The notes beneath the pieces were generated by a model. That model did not search any database. It saw only the letters and a program-made list of their open reading frames with translations, and was not told the DNA's origin. The translations under genes and the position numbers were made by a program. From Oscillospiraceae bacterium (GTDB taxonomy: Bacteria > Bacillota > Clostridia > Oscillospirales > Ruminococcaceae), in NCBI GenBank assembly GCA_015066115.1, contig SVOZ01000006.1:37351-101350 (forward strand): a stretch of 64,000 bases of DNA. The letters are read 5' to 3'. Shown here one piece after another: positions 26,556-34,447 of this stretch. The first letter of the stretch is position 1. Each line of letters opens with the position of its first letter.

Positions 26556-28595
26556 ATGCTGAGGTTCGATATGCCGATTACTGAGATTAACAAGATCGGC
26601 CAAAAACGCGCCGCGCTTTACAAAAGGCTCGGTGTCGAAACAGTTTACGACCTTTTGCATCACTTCCCTCGATCTTACATTGATTTTACCTCTGCAGGCC
26701 CGATAGACAATGCGCAGATCGGCGACACAGTTACTGTTATTGCAAAGGTTGTGGAAAAATTCACGCCGCTCAGAGTTCGCGGAGGCATGACCATCTTTCG
26801 TCTTATTGCGCTTGACAGCTCGCAAAATGCAATCACAATAACTTTTTTTAATAATAAATATGCTTTTTCGGCATTAAAGACCGGGCAAAGCTATATCTTT
26901 TACGGAAAGCTTTCAGGAAGTCTTACGAGGCCCGAAATGAGCGTTCCCTTGTTTGTCCCAAGCACAGACGCGGCAACTATGCAGCCAAATTATCCGCTCA
27001 CTGCAGGGCTTTCACACAAAATGATTGCAAGCAACATAAAAGAGGCTCTTTCTTCTCTTGATGAAGCCTCTATAAGCTGTTTGCCTGCTTCTGTTTTATC
27101 AAAAGAAGGCTTTTCATCTTCCATTGATGCCTTTTACAGCATTCATTTTCCAAAAAAAATAAGCGACGCAGAAAATGCGCGCAAAATGTTTATTTTAGAA
27201 GAGCTTTTGTGTCTTCAGCTTGGAATGTCGGGGCTTAAAAACCGCGCAAGAAAAGCCGCTTCTTGTGTAATTACAGATGATGATCTTTCAAAGTTTTATT
27301 CATCTCTTCCCTTTTCTCCCACAAATGCGCAAAAAAAAGCAATAGAGTCGGCAGTTGACGATATGAAAAGCGGAAAATGCATGAACAGGCTCTTGCAGGG
27401 AGATGTTGGCTCTGGAAAAACACTTGTTGCAGCGGCGCTGTTTTACCTGGTTTCAAAAAACGGCGGCCAATGTGCCTTTATGGCGCCGACTGAAATTTTA
27501 GCAAACCAGCATTTCAAAACACTTAGCAAGATGTTGTCCCCGTTAGGAATAAGGGTTTCTCTTTTGACAGGCTCGGTAAGCGCAAAGGATCGAAAAGAGA
27601 TTTTTTTAAATTTATCCAACGGCAAAACCGATATTATATGCGGAACACACGCGCTTATTGAAAAGGATGTTGAATTTAAAACTCTTGCCCTTGTTATAGC
27701 TGACGAACAGCACCGATTTGGCGTTTCACAGCGTGCGGCACTTATTTCAAAAGGCAGGTATCCGCACACATTGATTATGTCGGCAACACCTATCCCACGT
27801 TCACTTGCCTTAACCATTTACGGAGACCTTGACATATCCGTACTTGACGAGCTTCCAAGCGGCAGAAAAGAGATAAAAACCTATCTTATCGACAGTGCAA
27901 AGCGTCAGCGAGCTTACGGATTTATTGAAAAAGAGCTCTGTAAAGGCAACAAAGCTTACATTGTTTGTCCCGCTGTCGAAGAATCCGAGCTTGAAATCGA
28001 ATCAGCAATAAGCTACAAGCAAAGGATTTGCAAAGTTTTTAAAAACAGAAAGGTTGCTCTTTTGCACGGAAAAATGAAGGGCGCCGAAAAAGACTTGATA
28101 ATGGCCGATTTTGTTAGCGGTAACGTCGACATACTTGTATCAACAACCGTTATTGAGGTTGGAGTCGATGTTTCAAACGCAACAATTATGATGATAGAAA
28201 ATGCTGACAGGTTTGGTCTTTCCCAGCTTCATCAGCTTCGCGGCAGGGTTGGAAGAGGAGAAAGTCAATCATACTGCATTTTGGTTTCGGACAGCAAATC
28301 AGAAAATGCCAGAGAACGTCTTAAAATCATGTGCAAAACCTCTGACGGCTTTGAAATTTCAAAATACGATTTAGAGCAAAGAGGTCCAGGTGATTTCTTT
28401 GGCGACAGACAACACGGCTTGCCTGCTCTCAAAACCGCCGACCTTATTTCTGATTCTATTTTGCTCCAAAAAGCACAGCATTACGCTCAGCAGATTTTAA
28501 ATAACGACCCCAATTTAAGTATGCAAGAAAATCTGCCTTTAAAGCAAAGGGTAAACTCAATGTTTAGGAGATTAAACCATTCGAGAAACAACTAA
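26556..28595 (+). CDS. recG: ATP-dependent DNA helicase RecG
   Basis: The 679-residue protein has a wedge OB-fold at the N-terminus and helicase motifs QGDVGSGKTLVA (Walker A), ADEQHRFGV (DEQH box), MSATPIPRSLALT and QLRGRVGRG, followed by the FGDRQHGLP TRG region. It remodels stalled forks and Holliday junctions. All motifs are intact. AAAGGAGG precedes the ATG. Its stop codon touches the left inverted repeat of the cassette described below. Confidence 0.97.
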   Translation: MLRFDMPITEINKIGQKRAALYKRLGVETVYDLLHHFPRSYIDFTSAGPIDNAQIGDTVTVIAKVVEKFTPLRVRGGMTIFRLIALDSSQNAITITFFNNKYAFSALKTGQSYIFYGKLSGSLTRPEMSVPLFVPSTDAATMQPNYPLTAGLSHKMIASNIKEALSSLDEASISCLPASVLSKEGFSSSIDAFYSIHFPKKISDAENARKMFILEELLCLQLGMSGLKNRARKAASCVITDDDLSKFYSSLPFSPTNAQKKAIESAVDDMKSGKCMNRLLQGDVGSGKTLVAAALFYLVSKNGGQCAFMAPTEILANQHFKTLSKMLSPLGIRVSLLTGSVSAKDRKEIFLNLSNGKTDIICGTHALIEKDVEFKTLALVIADEQHRFGVSQRAALISKGRYPHTLIMSATPIPRSLALTIYGDLDISVLDELPSGRKEIKTYLIDSAKRQRAYGFIEKELCKGNKAYIVCPAVEESELEIESAISYKQRICKVFKNRKVALLHGKMKGAEKDLIMADFVSGNVDILVSTTVIEVGVDVSNATIMMIENADRFGLSQLHQLRGRVGRGESQSYCILVSDSKSENARERLKIMCKTSDGFEISKYDLEQRGPGDFFGDRQHGLPALKTADLISDSILLQKAQHYAQQILNNDPNLSMQENLPLKQRVNSMFRRLNHSRNN

Positions 28596-28640
28596 AAAGA
28601 GCTGACTTTTATCGGTTGTACTCTTGAGGACAGTAAAAAG
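28594..28640 (+). repeat. Left arm of a 47-base imperfect inverted repeat bounding a 1-kb cassette
   Basis: It matches the reverse complement of 29602-29648 at about 38 of 46 positions without gaps. The outer 13 bases (GAGCTGACTTTTA) and inner block (GGACAGTAAAAA) are identical. It begins at the recG stop codon. Confidence 0.75.
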
Positions 28641-28649
28641 TAAAGTTTC

Positions 28650-28675
28650 CCCACCGAGAAATCGGTGGGATTTTT
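28650..28675 (+). terminator. Intrinsic terminator downstream of recG
   Basis: CCCACCGA and TCGGTGGG arms with a GAAA loop are followed by ATTTTT. It lies just inside the left inverted repeat. Confidence 0.85.
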
Positions 28676-28734
28676 GTATGTGAAAGAGTTGAGCTTTTAA
28701 AAAATGTTTGCCAAAAATAAATAAACATACCGCA

Positions 28735-28769
28735 TTGTACCAAAATTAGTACATCATATAATGTATAAT
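28735..28769 (+). promoter_or_regulatory. Promoter with a possible operator for the cassette gene
   Basis: TTGTAC, 16-base spacer, TATAAT at 28757-28762; a second TATAAT follows at 28764. A palindrome TGTAC-N8-GTACA (28736-28753) lies between -35 and -10 and could be a repressor site. Confidence 0.5.
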
Positions 28770-28809
28770 GTTATCAAACATGAAGAAATAAAAGGTGGTA
28801 AAGTGACTT

Positions 28810-29439
28810 ATGAAAATACTCAATTTTGGAACATTTTATATAAACGCAAAAAAGGATAGAAAACCAATCAAATGGCATGTTGCTGATGAAGATGACAAAA
28901 CACTATTGCTAATCGCCAAAGAATCGGTTGTATCAAGCCCATTCGATGGTGACACTCCTTTTTGGGATAAAAGCGATATTCGTAAATGGCTCAATGAAGA
29001 ATTCCTAAACGAAGCATTTAATATAAATGAGAAGGCTTGTATTCAAACCTCAAATATCGCAACTACATATTTTCCTGAAAATGTTTGGGAAGGTGGTGAC
29101 GAACGTTATATTGAAACAGAAGATAAGATTTTTTTGTTGAGCGCTGAAGAGGTGGAAAAATATTTTCCTGCGAAAACTTCACGCATCCAAGAGCAAAATG
29201 ACTATGTGATCCATACGCTTGAGCCTGATAGAAAATTAACAAATGCATGGTGGTTAAGAAATCCTGGTTTATGCGACGAAGCCGCAATGTTGGTTTTAGA
29301 AGACGGAAGTTTTTATTCTTTTGGTGCATATGTTGTTCTTAACGAAGGTGTTAGACCTGCCCTACGAATACTCAAAGAACAATATTGTCAATTGCCGCTG
29401 GAAGGACAATTAAGTTTGTTTGACGAATGTGTTGAATAA
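28810..29439 (+). CDS. DUF6273-like protein, cassette cargo gene
   Basis: The 209-residue soluble protein has W-rich motifs (PFWDKSDIRKWLNEEFLNEAF, TNAWWLRNPG) and a C-terminal GVRPALRI, matching as I recall the DUF6273 family, whose fold resembles sulfatase-modifying/C-type-lectin domains. There is no signal peptide. Function unknown. The codon mix looks more AT-rich than in flanking genes. It is the only gene in the interval bounded by inverted repeats between recG and rex, with its own promoter and terminator. GGTGG lies 11 bases before the ATG. Confidence 0.7.
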   Translation: MKILNFGTFYINAKKDRKPIKWHVADEDDKTLLLIAKESVVSSPFDGDTPFWDKSDIRKWLNEEFLNEAFNINEKACIQTSNIATTYFPENVWEGGDERYIETEDKIFLLSAEEVEKYFPAKTSRIQEQNDYVIHTLEPDRKLTNAWWLRNPGLCDEAAMLVLEDGSFYSFGAYVVLNEGVRPALRILKEQYCQLPLEGQLSLFDECVE

Positions 29440-29570
29440 TATCAAATTTTCCTCTTTTGCTGTTAGCAGTACAAGCTGCTATCCATTGAGATAGGTTAAG
29501 GGTTTTAGGTTCTCCTAAGGAATGGGAAATGTGCCGTACATTTTCCCTGCTTGTTACGGTATGAGACAAA
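29440..29570 (+). other. Non-coding stretch with hairpins downstream of the cassette gene
   Basis: No credible frame is seen. It holds a hairpin GGGAAATGT...ACATTTTCCC (29524-29547) and a smaller AGCAG...CTGCT hairpin near 29465. It could be a 3-prime UTR or part of a mobile-element end; it is not a tRNA. Confidence 0.35.
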
Positions 29571-29573
29571 ATT

Positions 29574-29607
29574 AAAAGCTGTGTAGAAATTTCTACACAG
29601 CTTTTTT
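29574..29607. terminator. Strong bidirectional terminator inside the right inverted repeat
   Basis: AAAAGCTGTGTAGAA and TTCTACACAGCTTTTTT form a near-perfect stem with almost no loop, with A and T tracts on both sides. Confidence 0.85.
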
Positions 29608-29648
29608 ACTGTCCTTTAGGGTACAATGCCTAAAAGTCAGCTCTTTTT
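29602..29648 (-). repeat. Right arm of the inverted repeat bounding the cassette
   Basis: It is the reverse complement partner of 28594-28640 and ends immediately before the rex stop codon, mirroring the left arm at the recG stop. Confidence 0.75.
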
Positions 29649-30287
29649 TTAGTCACAGTTTGCAAGATAACGTAGAGTCATAAGGCTGTCGTTTAAGTGG
29701 ACATTTTCAACCGAAAGGTTTTCACCTTGATGCTTTAAAAGAATATCGTAGTGGGTAAAATTCCAGAAAATATTAATATCGAGTGAAATTAAATTTTCTA
29801 TAACATCCTCAGCGCTTTTATCCGAAACACAGACAACAGCCGCCTTGATATTATTTGCTTTGCAAAACTCATCGATTTCCTCAGCGTTTTTAACAACAAG
29901 ACCGCCGATTTCTCTGCCGATAACATCATCCCTATTATCAAAAATAGCAACAAGATTAAAGCCTACGCTGTTAAAATCAATTCTCTTTCCCAAGGCTCTT
30001 CCAATGTTACCTGCTCCGATAAGAACGGTATCAACAAGATTGTCAAGACCGAGGATTTTGGCAATTTCATCCCGAAGCACCTCAAGATTATATCCGTATC
30101 CCTGCTGACCAAAGCCGCCAAAACAGTTTAGATCCTGCCTTATCTGCGAAGCTGTCAGACCCATTCTGAGAGAGAGCTCTTTTGATGAAATTCGGGAAAT
30201 ACCTTCTGAGATAAGGCCGCAAACAAAGCGATAATAGCGAGGAAGTCTGCGGATTACAGGAAGAGCAACCTCATATTTTTTAGCCAT
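29649..30287 (-). CDS. rex: Redox-sensing transcriptional repressor Rex
   Basis: The 212-residue protein has a winged-helix N-terminus (ISSKELSLRMGLTASQIRQDL) and a Rossmann domain with VLIGAGNIGRALG (about residue 88) that senses the NADH/NAD ratio. Rex represses fermentation and NADH-oxidising genes until NADH rises. It follows asnS by 18 bases with no terminator between, so it is probably expressed from the upstream dlt-asnS transcript. I saw no clear Rex operator in the window. Confidence 0.95.
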   Translation of the reverse strand: MAKKYEVALPVIRRLPRYYRFVCGLISEGISRISSKELSLRMGLTASQIRQDLNCFGGFGQQGYGYNLEVLRDEIAKILGLDNLVDTVLIGAGNIGRALGKRIDFNSVGFNLVAIFDNRDDVIGREIGGLVVKNAEEIDEFCKANNIKAAVVCVSDKSAEDVIENLISLDINIFWNFTHYDILLKHQGENLSVENVHLNDSLMTLRYLANCD

Positions 30288-30305
30288 TTTTATTCTTTCC
30301 TTTTT

Positions 30306-31703
30306 TTAAAATTCAGCGTTTCCAACTGTTCTGGGGAACAAGAGAACATCTCTGATGTTTGAAATGCCGGTAAGATACATAATAAGTCTCTCAAAGCCGA
30401 GACCGAAACCGCCGTGCCTTGCGCCGCCATACTTTCTTAAATCAAGATACCAACTGTAATCCTCTTCATTAAGACCGAGCTCGTTAATTCTTGCTTTGAG
30501 AACATCGAGGCGTTCTTCGCGCTGGCTTCCGCCGATTATCTCGCCTATTCCGGGAACAAGCAGGTCAACTGCGCCAACAGTTTTTCCATCTTCATTCTGG
30601 CGCATATAGAAGGCCTTGATCTCCTTGGGATAGTCGGTTACAAAAACGGGGCACTTACAAAGCTCTTCTGTTAAATATCTTTCGTGCTCAGTCTGAAGAT
30701 CGCATCCCCAATAAGCTTTAAACTGGAATCTGTCATTTACCTTTTCAAGAGCGGCAACAGCATCTGTGTAGCTCATACGAACAAAGGGAGAATCCTTTAC
30801 AAATTTAAGGCGCTCAATAAGTCCCTTGTCAACGAAGCTGTTAAAGAAATTAAGCTCGTCGGGACAATTTTCAAAAACATAGTTGATTACAAACTTGATC
30901 ATATTCTGTGCTGTGTCCATAACATCGGAAAGCTCACAGAATGCGATCTCAGGCTCTACCATCCAGAACTCTGCGGCGTGTCTTTGGGTGTTGGAGTTTT
31001 CGGCGCGGAAGGTAGGACCAAAGGTGTAGATCTTGCCGAAGGCCATTGCCATACATTCACCCTCAAGCTGACCCGAAACGGTGAGCTGTGTCTGTTTGCC
31101 GAAAAAGTCCTGAGACCAGTCAACACTTCCGTCCTCATTGCGCGGAGGATTTTCGGGATCAAGAGTTGTTACTCTGAACATCTCTCCTGCTCCCTCGCAA
31201 TCACTACCCGTAATGATAGGTGTGTGAACATAAACAAATCCGCTCTCCTGGAAAAACTTATGAATAGCATATGCGGCAACCGAGCGCACACGGAATGCAG
31301 CGCCGTAGAGATTGGTGCGTGCGCGCAGATGCGCAATGGTGCGAAGAAACTCGGGGCTGTGTCTTTTCTTCTGCAGAGGATAATCTGAAGGAGACTCTCC
31401 CTCAACCTCGATTTTTTCTGCGTGGATCTCAAATGGCTGGCGCATTTCGGGAGTGAGAACAACCTTTCCCTCGATATAAAGCGCACTGCCGACATTCATT
31501 TTTGCAATATCAGCAAAGTTTGAAACCTTGTCTTCCTCAAAAACTATCTGCAAATTCTTAAAACAGGTTCCGTCGTTAAGCTCAATAAAACCGATTGCCT
31601 TAGAAGCTCGAATTGTTTTTACCCAGCCGCAGACTGTAATGTTTTTTCCTGCAAGCTCGTTTGCAGAGGCAAAAACCTGCTTTAAATCCATACTCTTTTT
31701 CAT
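30306..31703 (-). CDS. asnS: Asparaginyl-tRNA synthetase
   Basis: The 465-residue class IIb synthetase has an N-terminal OB anticodon-binding fold ([24 protein letters not shown]), motif 2 ([26 protein letters not shown]) and motif 3 ([15 protein letters not shown]), with the asparagine-specific HxAEFWM region. It charges tRNA-Asn directly. No T-box lies upstream. It starts 18 bases after the DltX-like gene, an unusual location at the end of a cell-wall operon. Confidence 0.97.
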   Translation of the reverse strand: MKKSMDLKQVFASANELAGKNITVCGWVKTIRASKAIGFIELNDGTCFKNLQIVFEEDKVSNFADIAKMNVGSALYIEGKVVLTPEMRQPFEIHAEKIEVEGESPSDYPLQKKRHSPEFLRTIAHLRARTNLYGAAFRVRSVAAYAIHKFFQESGFVYVHTPIITGSDCEGAGEMFRVTTLDPENPPRNEDGSVDWSQDFFGKQTQLTVSGQLEGECMAMAFGKIYTFGPTFRAENSNTQRHAAEFWMVEPEIAFCELSDVMDTAQNMIKFVINYVFENCPDELNFFNSFVDKGLIERLKFVKDSPFVRMSYTDAVAALEKVNDRFQFKAYWGCDLQTEHERYLTEELCKCPVFVTDYPKEIKAFYMRQNEDGKTVGAVDLLVPGIGEIIGGSQREERLDVLKARINELGLNEEDYSWYLDLRKYGGARHGGFGLGFERLIMYLTGISNIRDVLLFPRTVGNAEF

Positions 31704-31721
31704 TCTGCCTTCTCCTTTATG

Positions 31722-31868
31722 TTAAAAATCATTATATACAAATTCAATTTTCTGCCCGTCTGTAAAGAGATACAAAGCTACAAGTGCTATTATTACAAAA
31801 ATATAAAACATAATACGCAGGTAGCTTTTTCTGTAAACTGTTTCAGTTAAATTCGTGATAAAACTCAT
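31722..31868 (-). CDS. dltX: DltX-like 48-residue membrane peptide
   Basis: The frame runs ATG 31868 to TAA 31722. The translation has a basic, amphipathic N-terminus (ETVYRKSYLRIMF), one TM helix (about residues 20-34) and ends in EFVYNDF. DltX proteins are about 50 residues with one TM helix and a conserved C-terminal FxYNxF-type end, required for D-alanylation. Usually dltX precedes dltA; here it overlaps the 3-prime end of dltD by 26 bases. Identification rests on size, topology, C-terminal motif and context. Confidence 0.72.
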   Translation of the reverse strand: MSFITNLTETVYRKSYLRIMFYIFVIIALVALYLFTDGQKIEFVYNDF

Positions 31869-33045
31869 TAATTTCTTCATTTACCTTAAGCCACCCCTTC
31901 CATCCTAAATGCATTGTATCACAAAGGAAGTATTTTTCATACTCATATTCGCTCAAATCTACAAAATCAACGTCGTATTCGGAAACTATATTTTCGACCT
32001 TATCATAATAGCTTTGGCGTCTTTCTTTTGTAAAGCCTGTATGATCCGACCATTCTCCGTGAAGCGGAACGCTCACAAACATCGGCTTAATTCCCTTTTC
32101 CTTGCAGATATCAAGAAGCAATCTTAAATCGTCATACTCGACCGAATTATCGTATGACAGGTTTTTTTCCTTATCCTTAAAGCTGTTAAGCCTGTTGCCG
32201 ACATTCTTTTTATAGTCGCTGTTTCGCATTCCGAAATCGTTATTATCGCTTTCTTTTTTTGCAATTTCAACCGCGGCCTTTTCTTCTGCATCCCAGTCGA
32301 TTTTTTCACCAAGGTTATTAATACCCGGCGTTTCGCAGGCGTTTATAAGCTGAGCCGACTTTACCATATCACGACTGTCCGCAAGCATTTTGCTAAAGAG
32401 AAAAAATGGTGCAGTAACAGTTTGTGCGGCTTTATAAGCAAAATTATTGCCTGCTCCCATCTTAGCAAGAAGGCGCACATCCTCATAACCCTGGAGAGTG
32501 CCAAACTCGCTGTCATATCTTTCAAACATCTCTGCAACGCGCTTTGATAAACGAACCTTTATATCGTCGCTGACTGTGTTATCATACATAATGGTGATAT
32601 ACTGCTGTTTTGAAAAGTTCGCAAAGAACATATCGGGAGTAATTCCGCCATCTACATAAGACTGCGGCGAGGTTATAAGCACAACGGGACTGTTTTTAAG
32701 GCTATCGCCAGAAGCAGCAATGCTCATAGCGTGAATTATTCCCTGACAGGAGCCGCGGCCAACAAGGTTAACCTGAAATCCTGTGCGTTTGCCTGCAAAA
32801 AAATTTGCAGGATGGGTGCTGATATAATCTGTGCGAAGCTCGGAGGAGCCGTAAATTATTACATTATCCGCAAGCTTTGCCGATTCTTTTACAAGGTAAA
32901 GCCCTTGTATTTTCTGGTCATCGCTTTTGTTTCCGAGAGCCTCGTTATAATTTGGCATCATCGAGCTGATAACCGGCACAATTGCCGCAATGATAAGCGC
33001 CGCTACAACAACCACGCACAAAATACGCAACAAAACTTTTTTCAC
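31843..33045 (-). CDS. dltD: D-alanyl-lipoteichoic acid biosynthesis protein DltD
   Basis: The 400-residue protein has an N-terminal TM helix (about residues 6-28) and an SGNH-hydrolase-like ectodomain. The catalytic Ser lies in IIYGSSELR (about residue 68) and the Asp/His pair in CDTMHLGWKGW near the C-terminus. DltD acts outside the membrane in D-alanyl transfer to teichoic acid. It is last of the canonical four genes here, 5 bases after dltC, and its tail overlaps the DltX-like gene. Confidence 0.95.
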   Translation of the reverse strand: MKKVLLRILCVVVVAALIIAAIVPVISSMMPNYNEALGNKSDDQKIQGLYLVKESAKLADNVIIYGSSELRTDYISTHPANFFAGKRTGFQVNLVGRGSCQGIIHAMSIAASGDSLKNSPVVLITSPQSYVDGGITPDMFFANFSKQQYITIMYDNTVSDDIKVRLSKRVAEMFERYDSEFGTLQGYEDVRLLAKMGAGNNFAYKAAQTVTAPFFLFSKMLADSRDMVKSAQLINACETPGINNLGEKIDWDAEEKAAVEIAKKESDNNDFGMRNSDYKKNVGNRLNSFKDKEKNLSYDNSVEYDDLRLLLDICKEKGIKPMFVSVPLHGEWSDHTGFTKERRQSYYDKVENIVSEYDVDFVDLSEYEYEKYFLCDTMHLGWKGWLKVNEEINEFYHEFN

Positions 33046-33050
33046 GTAAA

Positions 33051-33287
33051 TTATCCTCTTTTCACAAGACAGTCAACAACCTTATTGGGGGTGTTGATGT
33101 CCTTACGGTCAATTTCGGTAATTTCAATTTTGATTCCAAGCTGCTCTTCAAAATCAACAAGCAGTCCGAGCATAGCAAAGGAATCAAGGAGTCCCTCTTC
33201 AAAGAGGTCGATATCCATATCTTCCTTAAGGTCCTCAGCTTCAACGCCGCATTTATCAGCAAGAATTTCAAGAATTTTTTCTTCCAT
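33051..33287 (-). CDS. dltC: D-alanyl carrier protein DltC
   Basis: The 78-residue acidic acyl carrier protein has the phosphopantetheine Ser in LLDSFAML (about residue 36). DltA loads D-alanine on the pantetheine thiol and DltB takes it. GGAGG-type spacing precedes the ATG, 12 bases after dltB. Standard length and all-helical composition. Confidence 0.95.
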   Translation of the reverse strand: MEEKILEILADKCGVEAEDLKEDMDIDLFEEGLLDSFAMLGLLVDFEEQLGIKIEITEIDRKDINTPNKVVDCLVKRG

Positions 33288-33299
33288 TTTATTTTCCTC

Positions 33300-34433
33300 C
33301 TAAAAAAGTTTTCCTGAGAAAATCAAAAGACCAAAAGCAAAAAGCTGAATTGTGACAAAGCAGAAAAGCGGCTGCCACTTTTTGTCGCGTTTAAGCTTTT
33401 TAAAGCCTTTTACTTTGTTATCGAGAATGTCATTTACACACATCAAAAGTCCGTGATAGGCGCCGTAAACAATGTAGTGAAGCTCAAGGCCGTGCCAGAT
33501 TCCCATCGTCATCATAGTAAGAACATATCCGATATAGGACGAGGTGTAAGGATTTTTAAACCATTTACCCTTAAGGGCAGACATAACAAAACGGGAATAA
33601 ACATAATCACGAAGCCAGGTGGAAAGCGAAATATGCCATCTTGACCAGAAATCCTTCATATCAAGGGCGCCAAAGGGCATATTAAAGTTCTCCGCAAGCT
33701 TTACTCCCAGAATATACGCCGTTCCGATTGCCATTGAGCTGTAACCTGCAAAGTTAAAGAACAGGAAAAGCGTGTAGCCGTACATATAAGAAACGGTGTC
33801 TAAAAAGCTGTTTCCAAGCGGCGATAGCCAATAGGAATAAATGATGCTTGACAAAACAAAGTTATAAAAAGCGCCGCAGAAAAGCTTCCAGATTCCCTTT
33901 TCAAAAAGCTCTCTGTACTCCTCTTTGCTGTAAGGAGTTTCGAGTTCCTTTGTAAATCTTCTTGAGCGGTCGATAGGTCCTGAGCTTATACATGGGAAAA
34001 ACAGGATAAAATACAGAAAATCAAAAACCTTGATTTTGTCAATAAGGCCATCATAGCTGTCAACAATGACCTGGATAGAGCGGAAGGACAGATAAGAAAG
34101 GCCTAAAATCCCAAAAATATTGCCGCCGATTTCAACCCTGAATTTGTTTAAAAACATCGGCAGGAGCGCCAAAAGGACAAAGAACCACAAAATCGGGCGC
34201 TTATTTACCTTTTTTATAACAGGCGGAAAGACCTTTACAAGCAAAAGCTGCCACAGCGCAAAAAGCGCAACGTACAAAAGCTTTACCGGCGTGTTAAAAA
34301 TAAGCAGAATAAACAAAAGGGTTACTGCCGCACCGTAATATTTAATTTTCTTGCCGCAAAATCCCAAAACTGCCGCAGGGATAAGGGCGGCTATCAAAAT
34401 ATAAAACCAGATAAGCGAATCAAAAGGTACCAT
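33300..34433 (-). CDS. dltB: D-alanyl transfer protein DltB (MBOAT family)
   Basis: The 377-residue polytopic membrane protein has about ten hydrophobic helices. The MBOAT signature DFWSRWHISLSTWLRDYVY and the catalytic His in MGIWHGLELHYIVYGAYHG are present. It moves D-alanine from DltC across the membrane toward the teichoic acid acceptor. It lies 14 bases after dltA. Confidence 0.96.
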   Translation of the reverse strand: MVPFDSLIWFYILIAALIPAAVLGFCGKKIKYYGAAVTLLFILLIFNTPVKLLYVALFALWQLLLVKVFPPVIKKVNKRPILWFFVLLALLPMFLNKFRVEIGGNIFGILGLSYLSFRSIQVIVDSYDGLIDKIKVFDFLYFILFFPCISSGPIDRSRRFTKELETPYSKEEYRELFEKGIWKLFCGAFYNFVLSSIIYSYWLSPLGNSFLDTVSYMYGYTLFLFFNFAGYSSMAIGTAYILGVKLAENFNMPFGALDMKDFWSRWHISLSTWLRDYVYSRFVMSALKGKWFKNPYTSSYIGYVLTMMTMGIWHGLELHYIVYGAYHGLLMCVNDILDNKVKGFKKLKRDKKWQPLFCFVTIQLFAFGLLIFSGKLF

Positions 34434-34447
34434 CTTCTATCCTCTCT

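Noticed and set aside
28593..29651. TA target duplication of a Tc1/IS630-type element around the cassette
   Set aside because: TA flanks both arms, but the A runs differ in length and no transposase is present, so a two-base match is not evidence.
30684..31388. 234-codon plus-strand frame over asnS
   Set aside because: It is antisense to an intact asparaginyl-tRNA synthetase with all class II motifs and has no promoter or ribosome site.
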